DNA of 64,000 nt, taken from positions 1 through 64,000 of the forward strand of contig JAAXKN010000025.1 in the NCBI GenBank assembly GCA_025612375.1, written 5' to 3'. This DNA comes from Ignavibacteria bacterium. GTDB taxonomy: Bacteria > Bacteroidota > Ignavibacteria > Ignavibacteriales > SURF-24. The first letter of the stretch is position 1. The number at the start of each line of letters is the position of its first letter. The notes beneath the pieces are model-generated. The model was not told where the DNA came from, ran no database searches, and worked only from the letters and a program-made list of their open reading frames with translations. The translations under genes and the position numbers were made by a program. Positions 8,393-16,638 of this stretch are shown here, piece after piece.

Positions 8393-9163
8393 TCATACCT
8401 GTGTAAAACGGGCTTTAACCTTAACTGAAAACCTCTGGCTTGTAATGAAACTTTCATTGCTGTGCTGCATTACAATCCTGAGCGAGCGGGCGCTGCATTT
8501 TTCAAGATCCTTAATATAGTTTACGTTTATAATGGCAGAGCGCCTCACCTTTATAAATTCCTCGCCGGGCAGTACATTCTCCCATTCTTTCAAAAGCTTT
8601 CTTACCATAACCCGCCCTTTATCAAGCAGATAAACAGCTGAGTAAGCCCCGAGGGCCTTTATATATTCTATATCGCTTTTCCTTACCAGTTTCTTTTTCC
8701 TGTTTATGTTTAGCAGGATTGTATCATTAGTCCTATTCTGCACTGCCGGGGCAGGAAGTGCAGTGTATCCGGTAACGGCACGTCTTTCAGCAAGATGAAG
8801 CTTGTTTATTTTAACCCTTACCACATTTAAGAGCTCCTCTACACTGAAAGGCTTGAATATTATTGAATCGACGCCCAGTTCCATTCCCTTTTTCAGAGCA
8901 TCTATGTTATAGTCCGATGTAAAGAAAACGAATGGAATTGCCCCGGTCAGGCTGTCGGCTGAAATCTTTTCAAGTACTTCATAGCCGCTCATTCCGTAGA
9001 GCACCATATTGCAAAGAATAAGGCATGGGAGTTCTGCGGCTGCCAGTTTCAGTCCGTCAGGCCCGTTATAAGCCGTAAACACATTATATCCCGCATCCTC
9101 CAGAACTTTTGAAACAACATTAAGGAACCTTGAATTTGATTCAATAACCAAGATACTTTCCAA
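8393..9163 (-). CDS. LytTR-type regulator with degenerate receiver domain
   Basis: A receiver domain (about residues 1-120) is joined to a LytTR DNA-binding domain (about 150-250: KKLVRKSDIEYIKALGAYS ... FIKVRRSAIINVNYI). The receiver keeps the FFTS Thr/Ser and FKPF Lys positions, but the phospho-acceptor site reads LILCNMVLYGMSG, with Asn (codon AAT) where Asp is expected, and the acidic pair near the N terminus is VIES. It may therefore work without phosphorylation. The TTG at 9163 is chosen because the purine-rich AGGGGAGGAGGG lies directly upstream and the protein then begins with ESILVIE as receivers do; an ATG at 9184 is the alternative. No histidine kinase is adjacent. Confidence 0.88.
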   Translation of the reverse strand: MESILVIESNSRFLNVVSKVLEDAGYNVFTAYNGPDGLKLAAAELPCLILCNMVLYGMSGYEVLEKISADSLTGAIPFVFFTSDYNIDALKKGMELGVDSIIFKPFSVEELLNVVRVKINKLHLAERRAVTGYTALPAPAVQNRTNDTILLNINRKKKLVRKSDIEYIKALGAYSAVYLLDKGRVMVRKLLKEWENVLPGEEFIKVRRSAIINVNYIKDLEKCSARSLRIVMQHSNESFITSQRFSVKVKARFTQV

Positions 9164-9166
9164 GAA

Positions 9167-9178
9167 CCCTCCTCCCCT
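9167..9178 (-). promoter_or_regulatory. Ribosome binding site deciding a TTG start
   Basis: The stretch AGGGGAGGAGGG on the minus strand ends three bases before the TTG at 9163. It would lie inside the coding region if translation began at the ATG at 9184, which favours the TTG. Confidence 0.6.
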
Positions 9179-9372
9179 GAACATTTTAACCCGAACCAGA
9201 TCTTCTTTATAGTATCAGATTTTCTTCTTTTAAGCCAGTCAATTCCTTGTAGCTTTATTCTCGCTCATTTACAAAAACGGTGCGTTCATTCCGGTTTTGT
9301 ACTCTTTTTTTCCTCCCTGAAAATTTAAATGATACGTACGCATCCAAATGCATAATGAATGCACAGGCTGAC

Positions 9373-9401
9373 TTGATTGGCAGCATTAAAGGCCATAGTA
9401 T
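9373..9401 (+). promoter_or_regulatory. Possible sigma-70 type promoter of the CHRD gene
   Basis: TTGATT at 9373-9378 and TAGTAT at 9396-9401, separated by 17 bases, lie about 60 bases before the CHRD gene start. This is read by eye only. Confidence 0.4.
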
Positions 9402-9460
9402 ATTGTTGATCACTCACTAAAAAGGAAATGGTATAGTAAAATCAATACGAGGAGAAATAT

Positions 9461-12100
9461 ATGAGGAAAATCTCAGGACTTATTGCGTCAGTTTTATTTC
9501 TGCTCATTTCTTCCATGACAGCCTACTCGCAGACATATTTTGCAGCAAGGCTCTCTCAGGCACAGCAGATTCAGAGTGGAAGCAAAACTGACAGCGTTGA
9601 CAGGGGTTACACAGGTACGGCCATAGTTGTTCTTAACAGCGACAGCACGAACAATATGACGCTAAACTACATAGTCACTGTCGGCAGAGGAACCCCCGGT
9701 AATGACACTTCTCAGACCGGCGGAGGCGGCACTGCCCAAAATGATTCAGTAAGGCTCAGAGCCATTTATTTTAATCTGGGAACAATTGGAGATACCGGTA
9801 CGACAGTCTTATCTGTAACCAGCGGAATTACTGGTAATTCATACTCCGGCACATTGAATGCAGGAGGCAGCCAGGCACTGACCCAGCAGGTAGTGGACGC
9901 ACTTCTCCAGGGCAAAATATTTGTTGTTGCCGTGCTTGATTCAGGACGGATCAGAGGGCATATTCACCCGGTTACAGGGGCAGGATTTGTAGCCCATCTT
10001 ACAGCTCCCCAGGAAACCGACAGCGTTAAAAATTCAAAGGCCAGCGGCGTTGGATCCTTCCTGCTTACTGACCTGGGACTAATCTACCAGATTTCAGTTC
10101 AGGGTATTGATATACAGGCTTCCCACATTCATAAGGGCATGCCTGGAATAGCCGGTCCCATTGTATTTCCCATTACATTCAGCGGCCACACTGCAATGGG
10201 CCTGTGGAAGCAAAGCGATCAGTCGAATCCGCTTAACAAAGATCTGCTGACCATGCTGCTTACAGAAGGCCTTTATGTAAACGTCCATTCACCAACGTAC
10301 CCAAGTGGTGAAATAAGAGGACAGATACTGCATGCGGCAGGCTTTGGCTTCTCATCACCTTTGAAGAGCAGCAGGAGCACACAGGGCGGACAAACAGGCG
10401 GGAAGTCTGATTCAACTAAAAGAGTTGTTGGAGGCGGGACTTACACGCTTACGGATTTCGGGCTTGTTTATCATATTAACATAAGAGGAACATCAGTAAA
10501 CAACATATACTTTGCAAATACTTCAACAAATCAAAAGCTAAAAGACATACCGAAATTCAGCGACACTACGTATTCAGGCGTATGGTTCTCAAAAAAGGCT
10601 TATGAAACTACTCCCCTTGCCGGCACACAAATAGCAGACCTGATTCAAGGGAAAGTTTCTCTTGTTGTTGAGACCGGAAACGACACGCTAAGGGGTGTTA
10701 TAATGCTGCACAAGCAGACAAACTTCTCAGCCCTTCTCTCAGGTCCGCAGGAAACCCCGAGGCACATGATACACCCGACCGGAGGCGGACATTTCATCCT
10801 TACTCCCTCAGGGCTGCAGTACTATATTACTATAGCCGGAATTGATTCCATAGCCGGGGCTCATTTCCACATGGCGCCTATGGGCGTAAGCGGCCCCATT
10901 GTACATCCAATTACGTTTGACTCCACATTTACGGCACAGGGCACCTGGGATCTGACGCCCGAACAGGGTTCGGGCATGACAACAGATATGATTACCGCTC
11001 TTCTGGAAGGGAATATTTACGTCAACGTTCACACGCGCAGATATCCTGCAGGTGAAATAAGAGGACAGCTCGTACCTGCCTCCGGCACCGATTTCACCAC
11101 ACATCTTGAAGGAAATCAGGCAGTACCGGCCACAACGGAAAAGGCAATGGGAACAGGCAACTTCATACTTACCAATGAGGGCCTGACATACAAGATAACC
11201 GTGGACAGCTTAAAGGTCACAGGAGTGCGTATTGAGCACGCTCCCTTTGGAGTAACAGGCACAGTTGTCAGTGACCTGCAGACAGCAGGATTTGATACGA
11301 GCAATACTATTATAGGCGTATGGCGCAGGACGGGCGGCGCATCACCTCTTACCGATCAGCTTATTACATCCCTGCTCAGAGGCAACCTCTATGTAAATTT
11401 ACTCACCGCGTCAAATCCGAATGGAGCAATAAGAGGCCAGATACTGCCCAACGGCGGAACAGGCTTTATTGCGGTATTTGATTCAGCTACGGCAGGACAG
11501 AACCAGACAGCCTCGAAGGGATACGGCAACGGCATGTTTGTTCTTACAGATGCCGGGCTGATCTATGACATTTCCGTTGCGGGCTACAAAGGCAACGGCG
11601 GAAACTTTACAAACGGACAGGGCGGAGCATCCTTATTCCAGATGCCTCAGACTTTTAACGGAGGCTCTACAAACGGCGTATGGATGATGCTAAACGACAC
11701 TACGGCCGCGGCAGGCAACATTGCGGCTTTGTTCAACAACACGCTCTATGTAAGCCTGACAGGAGGCCCGACGGCTCCGATCGGGAAGACATTTACGCCT
11801 AATCCGACATCGGTTAAACTTGTAAAGGAAACTCCTGAAAGTTTCGACCTGGCTCAGAACTATCCTAACCCGTTCAACCCGACTACAACTATCAGATTCA
11901 GCATACCTCAGGCAGGGCCTGTAAGCCTGAACATTTTCAACATGCTGGGCGAGAAGGTAGCCACGCTGGTTGACGGACAGTTAAGGGCAGGCAGATATGA
12001 AGTAAGCTTTGACGGCTCGAAAGTAGCAAGCGGAGTTTATTTCTACAGGATCAGCTTCCAGAACAGCATAGTAACCAGGAAAATGATGCTTATTAAGTAA
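9461..12100 (+). CDS. Secreted protein with six CHRD-type repeats and T9SS sorting domain
   Basis: An 879-residue exported protein. After a signal peptide (about residues 1-23, ending in TAYSQ), six consecutive CHRD-like domains of roughly 120 residues follow (starting near 25, 172, 293, 421, 541 and 669). The best three share the signature AxLTAPQET/LSGPQETP ... ASHIHKGMPGIAGPIV ... GLYVNVHSPTYPSGEIRGQI. The first, third, fifth and sixth copies are more diverged and lack part of the His-rich motif. The end (about 800-879, NYPNPFNPTTTIRFSIP ... SGVYFYRI) is a type A T9SS sorting domain. CHRD domains occur in chordin and in bacterial surface proteins, where their function is poorly known. GAGGAG precedes the ATG, and a terminator follows. 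Confidence 0.92.
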   Translation: MRKISGLIASVLFLLISSMTAYSQTYFAARLSQAQQIQSGSKTDSVDRGYTGTAIVVLNSDSTNNMTLNYIVTVGRGTPGNDTSQTGGGGTAQNDSVRLRAIYFNLGTIGDTGTTVLSVTSGITGNSYSGTLNAGGSQALTQQVVDALLQGKIFVVAVLDSGRIRGHIHPVTGAGFVAHLTAPQETDSVKNSKASGVGSFLLTDLGLIYQISVQGIDIQASHIHKGMPGIAGPIVFPITFSGHTAMGLWKQSDQSNPLNKDLLTMLLTEGLYVNVHSPTYPSGEIRGQILHAAGFGFSSPLKSSRSTQGGQTGGKSDSTKRVVGGGTYTLTDFGLVYHINIRGTSVNNIYFANTSTNQKLKDIPKFSDTTYSGVWFSKKAYETTPLAGTQIADLIQGKVSLVVETGNDTLRGVIMLHKQTNFSALLSGPQETPRHMIHPTGGGHFILTPSGLQYYITIAGIDSIAGAHFHMAPMGVSGPIVHPITFDSTFTAQGTWDLTPEQGSGMTTDMITALLEGNIYVNVHTRRYPAGEIRGQLVPASGTDFTTHLEGNQAVPATTEKAMGTGNFILTNEGLTYKITVDSLKVTGVRIEHAPFGVTGTVVSDLQTAGFDTSNTIIGVWRRTGGASPLTDQLITSLLRGNLYVNLLTASNPNGAIRGQILPNGGTGFIAVFDSATAGQNQTASKGYGNGMFVLTDAGLIYDISVAGYKGNGGNFTNGQGGASLFQMPQTFNGGSTNGVWMMLNDTTAAAGNIAALFNNTLYVSLTGGPTAPIGKTFTPNPTSVKLVKETPESFDLAQNYPNPFNPTTTIRFSIPQAGPVSLNIFNMLGEKVATLVDGQLRAGRYEVSFDGSKVASGVYFYRISFQNSIVTRKMMLIK

Positions 12101-12128
12101 GTCTCCTTTCCGGCTACACGAAAAGGGA

Positions 12129-12173
12129 AAGGGACCGGGAGCTTCCGGGGGAAAGCCCTCCGGTCCCTTTTTC
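12129..12173 (+). terminator. Rho-independent terminator after the CHRD gene
   Basis: A long GC-rich stem (AAGGGACCGG with CCGGTCCCTT, plus an inner helix) is followed by a T run, just after the stop codon. Confidence 0.8.
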
Positions 12174-12210
12174 TAATGTTTATGTGAAGACTTAAAGGAA
12201 CAATTCCTAA

Positions 12211-12249
12211 AAACAAAAAGCCCTGGAACCGGTTTGGTTTCAGGGCTTT
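12211..12249 (-). terminator. Terminator of the tRNA-Val transcript
   Basis: Read on the minus strand, AAAGCCCTG and CAGGGCTTT form a stem that is followed by a T-rich tract (TTTTTGTTTTT), directly downstream of the tRNA 3' end. Confidence 0.8.
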
Positions 12250-12253
12250 ATTG

Positions 12254-12327
12254 TGGGCGCTATAGGATTTGAACCTATGACCTTTCGCGTGTGAGGCGAA
12301 CGCTCTAAACCGCTGAGCTAAGCACCC
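12254..12327 (-). tRNA. tRNA-Val (anticodon CAC)
   Basis: A complete cloverleaf can be folded on the minus strand. The acceptor stem is GGGTGCT with AGCGCCC (one G-U pair); the D stem is GCTC/GAGC; the anticodon stem is TTCGC/GCGAA with loop CTCACAC, giving anticodon CAC. The T stem is ATAGG/CCTAT with loop TTCAAAT. The discriminator base is A, and the 3' CCA is not encoded. It is 74 bases long and is followed by its own terminator. Confidence 0.95.
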
Positions 12328-12333
12328 ATATGG

Positions 12334-12360
12334 GCACAGAAAACTTAAAATTTTCTGTGC
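12334..12360 (-). terminator. Hairpin between the peptidase gene and the tRNA
   Basis: A perfect 10-bp inverted repeat (GCACAGAAAA / TTTTCTGTGC) with a seven-base loop lies directly after the DPP-IV-like gene and six bases before the tRNA 5' end. It could terminate the peptidase mRNA, or form a structured leader for tRNA processing if the two are co-transcribed. Confidence 0.55.
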
Positions 12361-12367
12361 TGCTAAT

Positions 12368-14548
12368 TTACAAATTATTTAGGAAAAAGTCAGTCATTAA
12401 GTTATATAATTGTATTCTTGTCATGCCGCCATAAATGCTGTGGTCACGCCCGGGGTAATACATTACCCTGAACTGCTTGTTTGCATCAATTAAACGGTTT
12501 ACAAGCTCAACTGAATTCTGGAAATGCACGTTGTCATCCCCTGTCCCGTGAATCAAAAGAAACTTTCCCTTGAGGTTTTCAGCATAGTTCAGTACCGCAC
12601 TTTCCTCGTATCCTTTCGGATTCAGTTCGGGAAGCGACATGTAACGCTCTGTATAGATATCGTCGTAAAACCTCCAGCTTGTTACAGGGGCAACTGCAAT
12701 TGCCGCCTTGTAGTACTCAGGCGCCCTCATGATGGCTGAGGCCGATGAATAACCGCCGTAGCTCCAGCCCCAGATACCTATCCTGCCGCCATCCACATAA
12801 GGAAGGCTGCTTAAATACTTTGCCGTTTCGGTAAGGTCGTTTACTTCCCAGTGGCCCAGGTTTTTATAGGCCAGCTTTTTATACTCAGAGTTCCTGCCTC
12901 CTGTAATACGGCAGTCCATTGTAACAATGATATATCCTTTTTCAGCAAGCAGCTGATGCCACAGGCCGTCACGGCTCCATGAATCGCTAACCTGCTGCGA
13001 TCCCGGTCCGTTATAATTCATAACAATTACCGGGTACTTTTTCGTATTGTCAAAGCTGCGCGGCCTTATCATCGACGCATCCAGCTCCGTTCCGTCTGAA
13101 GCCTTAAAGGTAAAGAATTCCACTGGGGAAAGGCTGTAATCTTTCAGGGCATTCATATCGCTCCAGACGAGTGTTGTGATCCTTTTGCCGTCGCTTCCCA
13201 AAAGGTATGTATTGTAAAGTGTATTGGCGTTGGAATACCTGTCGATAAAGTATTTTGCATTTGAAGAGAGGTTTACAGTGTGGCTTCCCTCCTGCTCTGT
13301 CAATAGCTTCCCTTCGCCTCCTGTCACCGGCACTGAATAAAGATCCTGGAAGCGGCGGCCTCTTTCATTTGAAGTATAGAAAACTGTTTTTGAAGCCTCA
13401 TCAACTCCCAAAACATTATCCACAACAAAACTTCCTTTTGTAATCTGGTTCAGGAGCTTACCCGAATAGTCATAAAGATAAAGGTGGTTAAACCCATCCC
13501 TGTCTGAGGCCCAGATGAATGTTTTCTTATCCTTAAGGAATGTGAGGGCATCCTGAACGTCCACCCACGATTCAGGACTGTTTTCTTCCACGATGAGTTT
13601 TGAGCTGCCCGTATTAACGTCGCAGAAAAGAAGTTCCAGGTGGTTCTGAAGGCGGTTTAATTTCTGGACGGACAGGATTTTAGGATCAGCCGTAAACTGA
13701 ATGCGCGGAACATAAATATCGGTCTCTTTCCCTAAGTCCATCCATTGGGTTTTTCCGGATTCAGTATTTACAACTCCTATTTTAACAATTGCGTTTTTGG
13801 CTCCCGGCTTTGGGTATCTGTATTTGTAGCCCTGAAAATAAAGCGAGTCGTAGTTGACGAGCTCAACTTCAGGCTCCGGTGACTGGTCAAGGCGCCAGAA
13901 TGCAATTGTTCTGCTGTCTGGTGACCACTGCCATCCGTCAATAATTGAGAACTCTTCCTCATAAACCCAGTCGAAGTGACCATTAAGAATAGTTTCGCTC
14001 CCGTCAAATGTAAGCTGTTTTTCCCTGTCTGTTGCAATATCCACTACAAACATATTATTCCCGCGTACAAAGCCGATTTTTTTGCCGTCGGGAGAAAACT
14101 GTGCGTTTGACTGTTCCTTGTCCGACTGTGCAAGAAGGAAGAATCTCTTGTCCTTTGTGTCGTAGATATAGAAGGTGCCGCCGGATTTAGTCCTGCGGGC
14201 AGGGAGGACTCCGGTAAAAAGCAAGTAGCGTCCATCAGGCGACCACGTATAATTCTGGATCTGGAAAGGCTTATCGCCGCTCTCGAGCTTCAGGTCGTTT
14301 CCTGAGACAACTTCCTTTTCCTCTCCGCTTTTAACGTCGTGCTGATAGATTGAAACTGCGGCGTCCTTACTGGCCAGGTATGAAAATTTATTGCCGCCAT
14401 CGAACCACTGCACGCCCTTAAGGCTGCTGCCATAGAAAGCGCGGTTGGTATAAAGGTCCTCTACCGTAAGGGAACTTGGCTGGGAATAAAGACAGGAAAC
14501 GGATATTGTAAAATATAACAAAGTGATAAATGAAAACGGCTTTTTCAT
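12368..14548 (-). CDS. Dipeptidyl peptidase IV-type S9 serine peptidase
   Basis: A 726-residue exported peptidase that releases X-Pro (or X-Ala) dipeptides. A signal peptide occupies about 1-22; a beta-propeller (DPPIV_N) runs to about 470 and contains DWVYEEEF at 193-200, the double-Glu motif that binds the free N terminus. The alpha/beta-hydrolase domain follows, with Ser596 in GWGWSYGG-type context (GIWGWSYGGY), Asp671/672 in HGTGDDNV and His703 in PGRDHSIYG. Length and motifs match bacterial DPP-IV. It probably serves peptide scavenging in the periplasm. GGAG upstream of the ATG supports the start. Transcribed alone. Confidence 0.95.
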   Translation of the reverse strand: MKKPFSFITLLYFTISVSCLYSQPSSLTVEDLYTNRAFYGSSLKGVQWFDGGNKFSYLASKDAAVSIYQHDVKSGEEKEVVSGNDLKLESGDKPFQIQNYTWSPDGRYLLFTGVLPARRTKSGGTFYIYDTKDKRFFLLAQSDKEQSNAQFSPDGKKIGFVRGNNMFVVDIATDREKQLTFDGSETILNGHFDWVYEEEFSIIDGWQWSPDSRTIAFWRLDQSPEPEVELVNYDSLYFQGYKYRYPKPGAKNAIVKIGVVNTESGKTQWMDLGKETDIYVPRIQFTADPKILSVQKLNRLQNHLELLFCDVNTGSSKLIVEENSPESWVDVQDALTFLKDKKTFIWASDRDGFNHLYLYDYSGKLLNQITKGSFVVDNVLGVDEASKTVFYTSNERGRRFQDLYSVPVTGGEGKLLTEQEGSHTVNLSSNAKYFIDRYSNANTLYNTYLLGSDGKRITTLVWSDMNALKDYSLSPVEFFTFKASDGTELDASMIRPRSFDNTKKYPVIVMNYNGPGSQQVSDSWSRDGLWHQLLAEKGYIIVTMDCRITGGRNSEYKKLAYKNLGHWEVNDLTETAKYLSSLPYVDGGRIGIWGWSYGGYSSASAIMRAPEYYKAAIAVAPVTSWRFYDDIYTERYMSLPELNPKGYEESAVLNYAENLKGKFLLIHGTGDDNVHFQNSVELVNRLIDANKQFRVMYYPGRDHSIYGGMTRIQLYNLMTDFFLNNL

Positions 14549-14643
14549 TACCGGACTCCGAAATTAAAAATTAGATATACTTATAACTATACTGAAAGAC
14601 TAACGGTGACTGCTTAGAAAGAAGGACATTTTTTCAAGTCAGG

Positions 14644-15564
14644 TCACAGGTCAAGCTCTCTTTTCATTTTAACCAGCGTATCCTGTATGCTATGGGGTTT
14701 GTAGCCCAATGAGGTTTCGGCTTTAAGAATGACGAGGCCAGATTTCAGCGGTCTTTGTGCCGTCTGGTTCAGGTCGCACGTCTTAATCGGCTTAACAAGA
14801 TTCCTGTCAAGCCTGAAGAAGTCCGCAATCTGCAGCGTAAAGTCATAGCGGGAGAGGAATTCCTTTCCCCCGATGTTAAAGATTCCCTGGCGGCGGAACT
14901 CAACAATGCGGCTGATGGCATCTACCAGGTCGTCTATATAGGTCGGGTTATTGATCTGGTCGGTTACAATTCTTATCTCTTTTTCCTCTTTTAGTGAATT
15001 CACTACCCAGCGAACAAAGTCGGGCCTTCCGTTTTTAACGGGGCCGTAAAGGACGTTAGTCCTGATAATTGTATTTGTAGCCCCGATGAGCCTCAAGGCG
15101 TTTTCGCTTGCAAGCTTTGTCCTGCCGTAGTATCCGAGGGGGTTTGGCTTTGCGTCTTCGGGATAGGGGCCGTTTTTGCCGTCAAAGATGTAATCGGTTG
15201 ATATATGAATGAGGTGAGTATCGATGATGCGTGAAGTTTCAGCCAGGTATTCAACGCCCTTGACGTTTACCTTCCAGGCAGTCTCGCGTTCCTTTTCACA
15301 TAGGTCAACATTTGTAAAAGCCGCGGCATTTACAATATAGTCCGGGTAGAAGTCGTAGACCACGTTCTTTACCGATTCCCTTCTCGTCATGTCAATCTGC
15401 ATGTAGGGAATGGAGGAATCGTTATATGAAACCTCCTCAACGGAGCTAGCAAGGAGCTCCACATTCCTTTGCCTGGAGAAATAATCCACCAGCCGCTGCC
15501 CGAGCATTCCGTTTGCACCGACAACAAGTATTCTGTTTTTAATTAAATCGTGCGAATGTATCAT
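14644..15564 (-). CDS. rfbD: dTDP-4-dehydrorhamnose reductase (RmlD/RfbD)
   Basis: The last step of dTDP-L-rhamnose synthesis, NAD(P)H-dependent reduction of the 4-keto sugar. A 306-residue extended SDR: GANGMLGQRLVDYF binds the cofactor, NAAAFTNVDLCE is the family signature, and the catalytic Thr/Ser-Tyr-Lys appear as HISTDYIFDG and YYGRTKLASE. It overlaps the upstream PfkB kinase gene by 26 bases, so the two are translationally coupled. rfbA and rfbC lie further right on the same strand, but rfbB is absent from the window. Methionine or sugar reductase paralogues (MAT2B-like) are the main alternative. Confidence 0.88.
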   Translation of the reverse strand: MIHSHDLIKNRILVVGANGMLGQRLVDYFSRQRNVELLASSVEEVSYNDSSIPYMQIDMTRRESVKNVVYDFYPDYIVNAAAFTNVDLCEKERETAWKVNVKGVEYLAETSRIIDTHLIHISTDYIFDGKNGPYPEDAKPNPLGYYGRTKLASENALRLIGATNTIIRTNVLYGPVKNGRPDFVRWVVNSLKEEKEIRIVTDQINNPTYIDDLVDAISRIVEFRRQGIFNIGGKEFLSRYDFTLQIADFFRLDRNLVKPIKTCDLNQTAQRPLKSGLVILKAETSLGYKPHSIQDTLVKMKRELDL

Positions 15565-16429
15565 TTTTTAACTTTAGAAAATCCTTAATTTCACTGTAAG
15601 AGGCAGTTACACCCGAAGCTGCGTTAGCAATGCGGGCGGCTTCAGCAAGACTTTTGCCTTTAAGAAATGAAGTAAAAAACGCGGCCCCGAAAATGTCGCC
15701 GCAGCCCACCTTGTTAACGCAGTTTATTTTAATTGCGGACTGAAAATAAGATTTTAATTCTCCATTCTCAAGGCTATATATTTTACTTCCCAGTTCTCCC
15801 TTTGTAACAATGAGGCATTTAAGCCCTGCATGAAGAACCTCACGTGCAATTTCAATTTCACTTTCCTTTGAGCTTAAAGTCCTGAGCTCATTTTCATTTA
15901 CCTGTACAATATCAACCTGTGCAATCCATTCCATGGCATGGGGTATCAGTCTGAATTCCCTCTGGTTATTTTCCCCGAGTCCGCGTGAAAGTGTGTGGAC
16001 GTCTAAATAGACCGGGCCCTTGAAATCATTCCTTAAAGACTTCAGGTCCTCAAGCCTCAGGTCAAATCCCGTAATCATGTTAACCAAAATGCCGTTAAAT
16101 GAGTTCAATTCCTTAAGGGCAGATATATCCAGGTGTTCAGCCAGGTTCTCGTAATTTTCACACCTTTCCGCGTTATCCGGAATAAAAAGATTTACTCTCG
16201 GTATCCTGCCCTTATACTGAAAAAAGTCTTTTTTCAGGCCGTCGTAAAGGGGGGAAAAAAGACTTTCAGATTCCTTTTCCATCGAGGTCAATAGCATGAT
16301 ATCGTCCTTTTCTTCAAGGAAGCTTTTAAGTCCCAGTACGGAATAGAAAATTCCTCCCGGCTTAACCTCATGTCCGCCTTTTATGTGGATATGATCCTCA
16401 ACCGAATGTCCGATTACCAGTAACTTCAT
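15539..16429 (-). CDS. PfkB family carbohydrate kinase
   Basis: A 296-residue ribokinase-fold sugar kinase. The N-terminal MKLLVIGHSVEDHIHIKGG and PGGIFYSVLGL match the glycine-rich sugar-binding region. The C-terminal ATP/anion-hole motif is NKVGCGDIFGAAFF, with the catalytic-base Asp in GCGD, where the family usually has GAGD. The NENEL motif is also present as VNENELRTL. The substrate sugar or nucleoside is unknown; its tight overlap with rfbD suggests a role in sugar-nucleotide or heptose supply, but this is inference. Confidence 0.87.
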   Translation of the reverse strand: MKLLVIGHSVEDHIHIKGGHEVKPGGIFYSVLGLKSFLEEKDDIMLLTSMEKESESLFSPLYDGLKKDFFQYKGRIPRVNLFIPDNAERCENYENLAEHLDISALKELNSFNGILVNMITGFDLRLEDLKSLRNDFKGPVYLDVHTLSRGLGENNQREFRLIPHAMEWIAQVDIVQVNENELRTLSSKESEIEIAREVLHAGLKCLIVTKGELGSKIYSLENGELKSYFQSAIKINCVNKVGCGDIFGAAFFTSFLKGKSLAEAARIANAASGVTASYSEIKDFLKLKNDTFARFN

Positions 16430-16638
16430 AATATCTCAAATAGGGTGAAAAAAACATATGGAATATTAATTGCCCGGCAATTAATGCTTTAGGCAGCTTA
16501 AATTTCGACGGGATAAATATATGCAAATAGAGTGAAAATTGCTTAAAAGGCGGAAACATGTCTAAAAATTTGAATGTTATATAAGTACAAATAGATTATA
16601 TTATGTAATTAATCCAAAACTTTCGGGAAATTACTTAA

